Translations under genes and position numbers: made by a program | Shown: piece after piece, positions 28,939-39,500 of the stretch | How the letters are laid out: each line of letters starts with the position of its first letter | How positions within the stretch are numbered: position 1 is the stretch's first letter | The notes under the pieces: generated by a model | Told to the model about the DNA's origin: nothing | Database searches by the model: none | The model's input: only the letters and a program-made list of their open reading frames with translations | Source of the DNA: Nematostella vectensis | Taxonomy: Eukaryota > Cnidaria > Anthozoa > Actiniaria > Edwardsiidae | Assembly: GCF_932526225.1 (NCBI RefSeq) | Contig: NC_064045.1 | Coordinates: forward strand, 8,682,138 to 8,746,137 | Reading direction: 5' to 3' | Length of the DNA stretch: 64,000 bases

Positions 28939-31667
28939 ATTGTTCTACAAGACATAATACAAACTGTATACTCAGCTACAAATATCCTTGCTAGTATTTG
29001 CCCCCAAAATGAAGGATTACACACTAAATTACAGGTTCTTATGTACTCTCTGAGGAAACAATTGTGCTTCTTACTTTTGTTGCCATTTTTACTTTCCATT
29101 TTTTTACCCTTTGTTACTCTTTTATTTAAGACGTCTATCTACACAGATTCCCTCTCATGATCCACAACAAAATTACAGGTAAAACAAAACAACAAATTAT
29201 TTTCACTTCAAAGTAGACTGTCAGGATACTGTCAAGCATAATTATAAGTTAAAATATTAGGACAAATGTTTACTTCTTTTTCATCTTCCTTTGAGCCTTC
29301 TTTACAAATTCATCCATTTGTTATGACTACAATTTTGGATATTTTTGAAAAGAGCTTATTTTTCTTGTGCTTTATTCTCAGTTCTAGGTCTCCATGGTTA
29401 AACTAAGAACCCTTGTCATTCTGTTTCTTTGAAATTATATTGTCAAAATTAGTGAATTCTAAGAAAGAGTTGGTTATTTTTCTAGAGAATTATAGGAAAG
29501 AACACCCTCAAATAAACACTACAGTTGTGCACTTGAATAATTTAATGTAGAGAAAGCCAAATTATGCTATTCCGCACAAGCGCGTAATTCCAGAAACCCT
29601 GTATATTAGTGCTGCTGCCACTCTTCCTTGACAAATTACTTATTCATATTTTTCTTTTCAGCTGTGGCTGCTAAATCATAGCTCGGTCTGCATTTTACAG
29701 AATGTCTTGACACTCAATGGGGAATATGGCAATATGAGATGGAAGTATAACCTCTCAGCAACAAATCATTGATAGTTATGATAACTATATAAAACAAAAA
29801 TGGTAATGGAGTGGGTTTTTAAATCATTGATGGCTGGTTAAACTGCCTCACGGTACATTACCTTGGTAGATTTAAGTTACTGGTGAAAACAGGTGAAAAC
29901 AAGTACCATCTTAGTACTTCATCAAGCAACCTGTGACACAACACAAAGATTATGAGAATCAGCCCTCAAACATACTATAAGGCCGTTAAGATCTTATCAG
30001 AGTGTTTAGTCGGAGGGTTTGATATTAGATTAGGGTGCAGTTGTACTCAGTTTTCTGAGTTCTACTGAAACCCTCCTGGCTAGGAGCATACTAGAAGATA
30101 CCCAAAACAAAAAAGAAACGTTAACAAGTTTTTTTACTTATAAATAGATACACACTGTCAAAAATAATGTAGATATGCCTTTTTATACAATGTAAGCATT
30201 GATTAAAATTGTAGTATGCTTTTTGTTTTGTTATAAATTCCAATAATGGAATTATGAGTTAGTTTTGTAACTCACATCCTGGAATGTTTACATTTAGGAT
30301 TTTTGGGTGCAGATGTTTTGATCCGTGGCTTTTTGGTTTCCTAATATATGGATTGATGGGCTGATAGTAAGTTTGTATCACACCGTATGTTATCGTCGAA
30401 GGTTTATCGTTTTTCCATGTACGTAAGTATCTACAACAAATACAAAAGCGAAACCGGAAGTGCTATCATAAACATATTTTACAACAGGACGAAACCTAGC
30501 TCAAGATTCACAAACAAGGCACAAAAGATACAGTAAATACGCCTTATCATTTGATAAACACGAGGCAGTGCGAAAAACGGAGTTTAGGAAGAAATGCGAA
30601 CACGACATGGACGAACAACAGAAGCGAACAACCGGAACAACACGGCCACTCCACTTCGTTCTTTTTCAACACTTAATAAAGACTTTTTTCGACGATTTTT
30701 GCGCTTAAAGTATCTAAATTAAGAAAACAACCTTCTTACTTCCAGCTTCCGCTTACCGGGCAGGTCCGGTCGAAACCCTTTAGCGGCAAATCATGTTTTT
30801 TGCAGGCAAACGATGAAACATTCCGACCGTGAACGAAAGGTGTGGAGAAGAGGACGTGCAGGACTGGTAACTAGCTATTTATAAATATGGGAACGAGGTC
30901 ATCAGCGGTGTTGCCCAAAAGGCGCGGGTAAACCAAATACAATATGGTGGCGGATGAAGTTGTTTTTGTTCGGTTCGGGAAACTTCCAAAGGAAAGACCA
31001 CGAAAAACTGTGTTGGTAGGGAAGGGAGTTGTTGGGAGTTTCTTGTTACGTCCATAAACATCTACTTTATTGGCCAATAACGTTGGCCTACTACAGTTGT
31101 AAACATATACTTATAAAAACCGTTTTCAGTTGAGGCTGGGCCGTTTTTAGAACGCATCAGGAGTAAAAAAGAATTTTTTTTCTGCTATCTGAGCTTCTGC
31201 ATGTTCTTGAAATTTTCTCTGAAATTTTGACCATTATGCCTCCCCTTAAAACAGTGTCCATCTTGGGATTGTTATAGCCCAGTGGTGGAACCAGGAATGC
31301 GCCCAAGAGGGGCGGTAGGTGGGTGGGTGGGTGGGGGGGGGTTGGGTCACTTACCTTGAACTGGAATTAGTCGAATTTTATACGGTCTAAAATCCACAAC
31401 TTTACCTCTCTTCATCTGTTGTATATTTTGATGTATTGATGACCTCTTCCTGGCTGTCCCAACTCTCCCCCCCCCCCCCTGGAAATCCTGGATCTGCCCC
31501 CTGCAAATCTACAAATCTTGAAGCTCCTGACAAATCAAACTCAGCTTGTAAACTCAAATTAGATACATTCAGGGTCTGGGAGAAGAGTATTGATGGCCCT
31601 TGCTTCCCTGGGATAGCTTTGAACTACTGTAGCCATTCAGACCACAAATTGTATTAATTCAAAATTT
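28939..31667. other. No gene seen upstream of the NLR gene
   Basis: AT-rich sequence with no coding frame that resembles a protein. The NLR promoter is expected within the first few hundred bases but no clear TATA was identified. A G-rich (GTGG)n tract lies at 31,318-31,340 and a C run near 31,470. Confidence 0.4.
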
Positions 31668-31682
31668 TTATATTGGTTTCAG

Positions 31683-31832
31683 AGCAAAGAGGGGCAGAGA
31701 TGTCTAGCACATCAACTCCTAGAGCACATCAAGCCTGCCTGTGGTTACCATTGCAATGTCACACTTCTGTTCCTGGATGCAACAAGGAGAACTTTTGGCA
31801 TTGGTGACAGTATAAATATTGGATTAAACTAA
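31683..31832 (+). other. Putative terminal exon of an unidentified protein, copy 2
   Basis: Same 49-codon frame and acceptor as at 15,438-15,587. Preservation of both acceptor and frame in the two copies is compatible with recent duplication, and is not by itself evidence of function. Confidence 0.4.
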
Positions 31833-32679
31833 CAAAGTTGCACTTTTTATCTCAACATAAGAACCATTTTCTTTATTGCATTTATTTTTAAAAAATAGCA
31901 AATTTGTCTTTAAAGATTGCAGATAACACAGTTGCAGAATGATATTTTATTATAAAGCTATGGTGGTCCTACACATGCTCTCATTGGTTTATAAGCCACC
32001 AATACATCCCCGTAAGGGATGATCCTGGTTTGGCAGTACAGGAACTTATGGTCCCTCAAATGTTTCCATCGTTTGTATTTAGTGAGTTCGTTCTTTTTCC
32101 ATTGGAAAAATCGGGTCCGTGAGGTCCGTGAGGAAAGGTATTTTATAGGTTGGCGGTACAAGACCACTTTCACAGAAGTGAAAGTGAGCCCGAACCAAGC
32201 CAACCGCTATACTACTGCCGTGTGACGGGATCCGCTGTATGGAAACTGCTGATGGAATCTATTTTATGGAAACTATACATTTATTTCATTTTATGGAGAC
32301 TATGTTATTTTTAGTTTTATGGAGACTATATGTTATTTTTAGTTTTATGGATACTATATATTTTCGCGTGATGGGATCCGTTGTATGTAAACTGCTATGG
32401 AATCCACTGTGTGGAAACTGCTGATGGAATCCATTTTATGGAAACTGTACATTTTTTTAAGGAGACTATATGTTATTTTTAGTTTTATGGATACTATATA
32501 TTTTTCGTGCGGTGTGTGATGGTTTCAGATACAATCCTATGGTTACGGCTGTTGCGTGACATTCTTGGAATTTTTATTCTTAGGAGTGTATCTGGAGGGT
32601 CCCCGCTGGTGAGTCTGGGCATGTCTATTGTATTTAGGGATTTTCCCGCTGACAAAGTGGAATGTTCTAGATGTGCTTA

Positions 32680-32766
32680 AAGCCGAATTGCCACCAGTTT
32701 ACTTCCGGAGGTCCGACAGAAACCTCAACCGTTAAAAGACAAAATAATCTACTAGAATCCGAGATT
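32680..32766. mobile_element. Left half of the Tc1/mariner-type MITE
   Basis: Matches 16,435-16,521. The right half is gone because the element X copy 2 deletion begins inside it. Confidence 0.75.
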
Positions 32767-32783
32767 CAGTTTCTCTCTCATTT

Positions 32784-33315
32784 CTACCATAATCTGTTCT
32801 CTGATATGGTCCTCGCTTTTTTTCTCAACTGAGGTGAGCGTTTATATACCTTTTCCCGTATCGACTCTCTCATTTCATTATATTTTTCAGCCTCTTTAAT
32901 AATGAGATTGAATTCGTCTGAGGATATTTGGCTGTCGGTCAATGCTTTGCTAATAAGGCCATCGATTGTACTCAATTTAGATTTAGCTAGCAGCACGCGT
33001 TTCTGTACATTTTTCGATAGTCTCTTAGAGACTGATGCCGTCACTCCCAACCCCAGTCAACCATGTCCCAAATGCCCCAGCCGATAGGGCTACTGAGAGG
33101 GAACCCGACCCGATAGCTATTTTGTTTATAATCGACCGAGACTTCGCGTACTTCTTCCTAACTCTTTGGTTGTGTTCGAGGTTTGCGCTAATAGAGTTCT
33201 TAATAGAACAGATTTGTTGTAGTCTGAAACTTTTACCATTGTCTTCCTCGGATGGGATCGTTGGGTAAATCTGGCGACCTCTCTCGTGTGGTTTTGCTTC
33301 ATACATGTTGTCCAT
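32784..33315 (-). pseudogene. Element X minus-strand hydrophobic-core protein, copy 2
   Basis: Carries the same two frames and the same break as 17,666-18,197, with a few substitutions. See that entry for content. Confidence 0.5.
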
Positions 33316-33327
33316 TATATTATATGG

Positions 33328-33985
33328 TTAGATAATCTCGATGTACGTTTCTTGTTTTGTGCTGTCGTACATGTACTCGACATCGCCGGATAGCGCCTCA
33401 CACATTACGTTGCTAGCGAAAAGCGCTGGGTTAGCGCCCTTCTCGGTGTTGATGTGGAGGACGGTAGGGTTTGACCCCCATACGTACAACTGGTATGCCA
33501 CAGATGAAAGTGTCTGAGGGTTATCAAATACTACACCAGTTCTCAGGTGTAGGCATAATCACACCCCAAGAGGCGCCTACTTGGTTACTAGACGCTAGAT
33601 TGTTCTACCCAGTAACTGCTTCAGGGCCACCCCCCACGCTTCGCTTCCAAGCGAAGTAGAACCTCTGGTCAATGGGCACACCACTGATCTCCGTGCAGTA
33701 TAGGACTAAAATTGGCAGTTAGTTTTACAATGTTTTGGCTATTCTTCAACCCTAGACTGATGTTAAAACCAATTACCTCCCTCCAACCTCCATTACCAAA
33801 TACTCTCAGGGGTTTGTGTATATGTTTCGCTCTGTATGAAGCTATACGGGCACTATTTCCTATATCATAGACGACCGACTCACTCACTTGATAGTTTGCC
33901 GCTATTTCAACTTCGATGCCGAAGGCATACACTTGGATTTTCTGGGGGCTTGGTGAATTATGTGAGACGGTGAAAAAGTAATGCT
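33328..33985 (-). pseudogene. Element X minus-strand protein, longer remnant, copy 2
   Basis: The C-terminal frame (33,328-33,519) matches copy 1. Upstream (33,985-33,669) a further frame encodes VYAFGIEVEIAANYQVSESV and similar beta-rich sequence, ending at a stop at 33,669. Between them lie stops and shifts, so the protein is broken. No family was recognised. Confidence 0.4.
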
Positions 33986-33989
33986 CCGT

Positions 33990-34132
33990 CAGCGGCGTGG
34001 CCAGGGTTTTTAACTGGAGGGGGCCCAAAAGAAACTTCCAAGTTATTTTCTCCTGTATTTTAGATAATATCTCATACATTTACTGTATTTTTGGCTGCTA
34101 AAAAGGGGGGGCACACCCTGGCTACGCCCCTG
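33990..34132. mobile_element. Small MITE with CAGSGGCGTRGCCAGGG ends
   Basis: The left end CAGCGGCGTGGCCAGGGT and the reverse complement of the right end CAGGGGCGTAGCCAGGGT agree closely. Length is 143 bp. CAG...CTG ends are common in hAT-type MITEs, but an 8-bp TSD is not clear. Copy 1 of element X retains only its right part (ending about 18,510). Confidence 0.55.
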
Positions 34133-34205
34133 TCCATGTAAAAAATAGGCAACTCAACTGCAAATGCACGCTGGCATGTCAAAAATGCCTGTTTATTCTA
34201 GAAAT

Positions 34206-35173
34206 TTTATTGACCTGGAATTGATTTGTTTGGCTTCGGGGTGAAAAGACTTATAAAAAACCATCTGACTTTGGGGAGAGGACTGGCCCTCCCCTCGTGA
34301 ATTTTCCCTGGATCTCCCAGAATGCTTTGCAATACGTAAAGGCATCTTCGTGGTTTTACAAGCCTTCAAGGAGTGGACATTGTGTCTTGACGCCATGGAA
34401 ATGAACCTGGAGGATCAGAATAAAGGTATCTATTTGTGTCTTGAGCTGTGTTTGCTGATCTCTCTCCCTTGTGTTGTATTTTGAGCGTTTTATTGAGAGG
34501 GGTGATTCTGCTTTTCTTTCCTTGTTCGATTTGAAATTTGTCAAAGAACCTGTACTATTATTTGGCTTAAGAGTAGTTGCCAACACCTTGGTTGGATGCA
34601 TATCTTCATCTTGTTGTGTTTAGTTTGCATTTATGAATTTTTTGGGTTGTGGGTACTTCCCAAAGCCGGTACAGGCCGGTTGAGGGGTCAATGTGTTAAA
34701 CTTCTTGCCGCAGGACAACACGGGACTGCCTAGTTATTATACGGAGCATTACTTAAGAGCCAAAGGCAAGCAGCCGTTGCTATCAATAAATACAGGATGC
34801 GAGTACAGTTTTGAGTGACCCATTGGGGTGGGAGGGGCTGATGGGTACCGTATACCAGAACACAAGCACAGCATTCGAAACGGTATCACTTTTTATTGCA
34901 TTTTTCATAAAGAATGGGCGTAAGATCAAGTTAATTTAATAAGATTTCAAATAATACAAACTCCTTCATAGGTAGGAATAATAAAAACACAAACACCTTC
35001 ATCGTAGAAATAATGGTTGCAAAGTCAACAAGCAAGATTTCAAATTATACAAACACCTTCATCGGTAGGAATAATGGTTGCAATGTCAACAAGGTACTCA
35101 AATTGATCATTATAAACTCTAATTCAAGGAATATGTTAGTTGACTCTTAAGGGCCGTCTACACGAACAATTTT
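34206..35173. other. No gene seen
   Basis: Includes a doubled ~60-bp segment around CAAACACCTTCATCGGTAGG (about 34,960-35,080). No supportable coding frame. Confidence 0.35.
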
Positions 35174-35570
35174 ATAGTCCAGTCAATCTAGTGTTTTACC
35201 AAAAAGTAATTGCAACACAAGTAATTTCGCTCTTAAATGACAGAGTAGTATTTCGTGGGGGAACATCTCGAAATTTTACAATAAACAGTTTCTTTTATCG
35301 GCCATCTAGATTCGATTGTTATTCATGAGTACACTGGCAGAGCGATCCCTTCGGGAGTGCGTTTGCACTCCACGAATAACAATAACAATAGAAGTAAAGA
35401 AACAAAAGAAGTTGTTTATTGTCAAATTTCGAGATGTCCCCCACGAGAACTTTGGAGAACTTTTGGGATGTTGTTAAAATGTTTTTTCTTACCATTTAAC
35501 AGTAAAATTGTTTGTGTTGCAATTACTTTTTGGTAAGACTATAGATTTGCGTAGATTGATTGGACTATTT
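35174..35570. mobile_element. Foldback (long inverted repeat) element
   Basis: The left arm (ATAGTCCAGTCAATCT; ACCAAAAAGTAATTGCAACA; GGAACATCTCGAAATTTTAC) is matched in inverse order by the right arm up to about 35,570, leaving a loop of about 100 bp (35,299-35,404). The arms are imperfect, about 120-165 bp each. No coding capacity. Confidence 0.75.
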
Positions 35571-35949
35571 AATCACAAATAAGCCAATGAACGGCGTCTC
35601 CGCCGTCGAGAATCTAAAGTTCGCTAATTTACACAAACAAAACACGAGTCACTTTGCGCCTCCCATCCCATCGGAAGTAATACTTTTTAACTGATGGGAA
35701 GTTATTACATCTTATTAGAAAATATTAAATACAATTGGAATGTAAGATGTTGGTGTGGTATGTGAAATTCTAAAGGGGAACAATTTGCACTCGCATGCGA
35801 TAACCACATTTTTTGGTTTCTTTCATTTTACCAAGGACACATGTCATTTGAAATGCACTTTAGCGGAAGAAGTACGTTGATTTGTTTGTATTATAGTGGT
35901 AGGAGTGCCTAGCTAAAATAGCTAGGATATAGTTCCGTAAAGTTTCTCT

Positions 35950-36590
35950 GCTACGTTTTCTTTTGCGTTATCTTTTCAGATACTATGTTTGATATCGCGA
36001 CATTTAAAACATATCTTTTTTTTTGGCCGTTCGTCTGTATTAGAAAGTGGCGCGCGTAGCTAATTCCTTTTGCGTTTTTTTTTTCTAGCTTTCCTCTCTA
36101 TTACCGGGTGACGCACTTGGCTATTTCCTTTTGCGTTTTTTTTTCGATTTATCTGTATGAGTATGACTGTGCGCGTAGCTATTTTCTTTGCGGTTTTATG
36201 GCGTTTGGTGTATATATATTAATGGAATGCGTGTGGCTATTTTCTTTTGCGGTTTTATGGCGTTTTGTCTGTAAATATTAATGGGATGCGCGTAGCTTTT
36301 TTGCGATTTTATGGCGTTTTGTCTGTAAATATTAATGGGATGCGCGTAGCTTTTTTGCGATTTTATGGCGTTTTGTCTGTAAATATTAATGGGATGCGCG
36401 TAGCTTTTTTGCGATTTTTGGCGTTTCGCCTGTACATATTAATGGCATGCGCGCGTAGCCATTTTCTTTTGCGGTTTGATGGCGTTTCGTCTGAATATAT
36501 TAATGAAAGGCACGCGCAGCTATTTTCTTTTGCGTTTTTCTGGCGGTTCGTTTGTATTAGTAGGCGGGGAGCGTAGCTTGGATAGCTGTT
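35950..36590 (+). repeat. About 59-bp minisatellite overlapping the stop-codon end of SMCHD1
   Basis: Units with TTTTGCG(G)TTTTATGGCGTTTTGT and ATTAATGGGATGCGCGTAGC are repeated about nine times. The right-most unit (about 36,528-36,587) is the last coding part of SMCHD1 itself; the others continue into its 3' flank, degenerating leftward. Confidence 0.65.
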
Positions 36591-39500
36591 TTTCTAGCGC
36601 AGTAATTTGCGGAGTGAGAGACGCACGCGTCCTTTTCTGTCGATCCTCTGCCTGTTTGACCACCTCTACGTCGTTGTCGAATTCTTGCAGCGCCTCGCTC
36701 AGGTCTTGTAGGTACCTCTGCGTCTCGTTGAGCTCCCTGTTAAAGAGATACACGAGAGCTGAGAATAACAATCAATGAATGTTTTTTTTGTTAATGGACC
36801 AAAAAAAGACCAAAAGAGCACACGAACACTTCTTTTACTGAGATAGCGACCAGTAAAAACGTAGTAAAGTTTTAGAAACTTAGGTTACGTGAAATTCTTG
36901 ACTGAAAAATTCTGGCGAAAAAAATCGAAGAGGGCTCCCAAATATATGCAATGTCCTAAAAAGAAATGATCCATTCGAGCTGAAGAGACGACGGTTTCGA
37001 AGAGCAAAATTGGATTAAGATTAAGATTAATTTGAGATAGATTATAAGTAGCTTACAGAAGTAGGGGTTTTCGGTGTGGATGGTCGGAGATAAAGGTAAG
37101 GGGGGAGGGTGGGGGGGGGGAAGACTAAAACAGCATTAAAAAATAAACACCAAAACTCATAAATGAGAACAATTTTTAAAGAACGTAGATCAGTTAACTT
37201 GATTATTTATTGTAATTTTCTCAGTTGCTCGCGTGATTTTGATCTATTTTGCAGTTTTGCGACATAAAAATACAATAATTTTTCTTAGAACTTTCAACAC
37301 TTCCTCTAAGGGACATACCACAGTTGCGGCAGTTGTTTGAAAGACATCTGTCTATTATGGTTCAAATTCAGCCCTCACCTGAAATGAGGCTGCTCTGCTG
37401 GGGGTAACGCCCCAAAAGTGAACTTCAGATTGTCCAGTCTCTGCGGGCAGCGTTTCTTAGGATCCATGAGACCATCAGACGCAATCACGTGCCCATCACG
37501 TGTCAGTATGGTTGGGCATGGAAAGCGCATGCGCACTAAATGTTCCCGGTAAACCTGTAAACGCAATAATTGTTTACCGATAGTGAGAATAGAATTCATT
37601 TTATTTTTTGCCTTTCCCCGAAAGCAGTACCCCCTTTGTCTTTACTATACAGGTTATAGGTAAGCCTATGTGTTAAATAAAGTTAAGCCTACGTGTATAT
37701 GGTACCGCTGCGAACAGCTGAACAGAAAATAAAGGGAGTAATTGCACGACATGACAACCCCCCTCCCTAACATGCGTGCAAATGTTGGCTGTTTTGGCCT
37801 ATAGTGCTAGCGAGCTCTACACGAGGCTTCTAAGCATTAACAAAAATAACAACAACATCGACAACAACAACGACGACAGTAAAGGACAACAGCAACGGCC
37901 TGACGAAAGGCAGAAAGGCTAATATATTTTCCCAACATTCTTATTTACCCGTCCCGATCGCAAGACATCGATGATCATGGCCTAAGCAAGTAAGGCTTAT
38001 ATAATGATACCCCATCAATATCTACCCGTCCTGAGCGCAAGTCATCGATGACCATGGTCTAAGCAAGTAAGGCTTATATAATAATACCCCATCAATATCT
38101 ACCCGTCCTGAGCACAAGTCATCGATTACCATGGTCTAAGCAAGTAAGGCTTATATAATAATACCCCATCAATATCTACCCGTCCTGAGCGCAAGTCATC
38201 GATTACCATGGTCTAAGCAAGTAAGGCTTATATAATAATACCCCATCAATATCTACCCGTCCTGAGCGCAAGTCATCGATTACCATGGTCTAAGCAAGGA
38301 AGGCTTATATAATAATAACCAATCAATATCTACCCGTCCTGAGCGCAAGTCATCGATTACCATGGTCTAAGCAATTGGAAGGCTTATATAATAATACCCC
38401 ATCAATATCTACCCGTCCTGAGCGCAAGTCATCGATTACCATGGTCTAAGCAATTGGAAGGCTTATATAATAATACCCCATCAATATCTACCCGTCCTGA
38501 GCGCAAGTCATCGATTACCATGGTCTAAGCAATTGGAAGGCTTATATAATAATACCCCATCAATATTTACCTGTCCTGAGCGCAAGTCATCGATGACCAT
38601 GGTCTTGCTCAGCAAAGACCAGAAAAGCGTGCTGCGAAGGTAGCCATTGGACGAGGAGAACTCGAGCAAGTTGATGGCGAATTGGATAGAGCTGGAGAAG
38701 TTTGCAGGCGGCTGAGGGAATTCTGAGGGCGGCAACAAAGTTGATCATTCTTTTTAAATCAATAAATGATGTTGACTGAACCGGAAGAGATAAAAAGACA
38801 AGGAAAAATGGCTAGGCGCCTACACGTCTTTGTTTACGCGTATTACAACCAACCAGTTCCTTCTAAATCCCAAGCCAAACAAGAATTTTTATGTCCTTGT
38901 GATTATTTCTGTGGATGATGTCACGGATACATGCACGCGCACATAGTTTAGCTGTCGCTTTAATCTTACCCTTCTCAGGGTTCCAGAAGTTCTTGCACCC
39001 CTAGAACCTTTCTGAAGCATGGCAACGGCTAGTCTTTGACAGGGTAGAGTTACCCTGACGCTTACCTAGTGGAAGAACCCGGCCATCTGATCCGTCGAAG
39101 TTCTTCTTGTTGAAAGGTAGTAGCGTGTCCTCGCAGTAGGCGGCGCAATTGGCGTCGTACACCTTGCGCTGCTGCTGAATGGTACTGGTGAGTGCCACGC
39201 CCATCTTATGCTGGAGGTACCAGGACAATAAACGGGACAAGTCGGGGTCCGACACATAGGCCAGCTCGGCGACGATACCTACATGTACAAGGAAAATAGG
39301 ATTTGGAGCCATAACTCCTGTGCATGCGGAGGGTATATGACAGAGCTGTAAGTAAGCCTCAAAATATTGGGGAGGGTGGGTCGCTGGCTTGATACAGAAA
39401 TATTAAGAAAATATTGGAAGCACAGCCACGCCCATACTGGTCATTTCTTTTATATTTTTTGAATGCCCCACAATACCCCATCCCCTGCTACGGCCCTGAA

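Larger units (their letters stand above)
31668..34205 (+). mobile_element. Element X, copy 2
   Basis: Matches 15,422-18,533, with a deletion of about 1.1 kb at 32,766 that removes the right half of the MITE and the whole VLTF3-like gene. It retains about 0.5 kb (33,520-34,018) absent from copy 1. It ends with about 60 bp of the same lead sequence that opens blocks A and B, then diverges at about 34,210. Confidence 0.7.

Noticed and set aside
30953-31066. Short plus-strand frame starting MVADEVVFVRFGK
   Set aside because: Only 37 codons with no splice or domain support; could be a first exon but nothing downstream fits.
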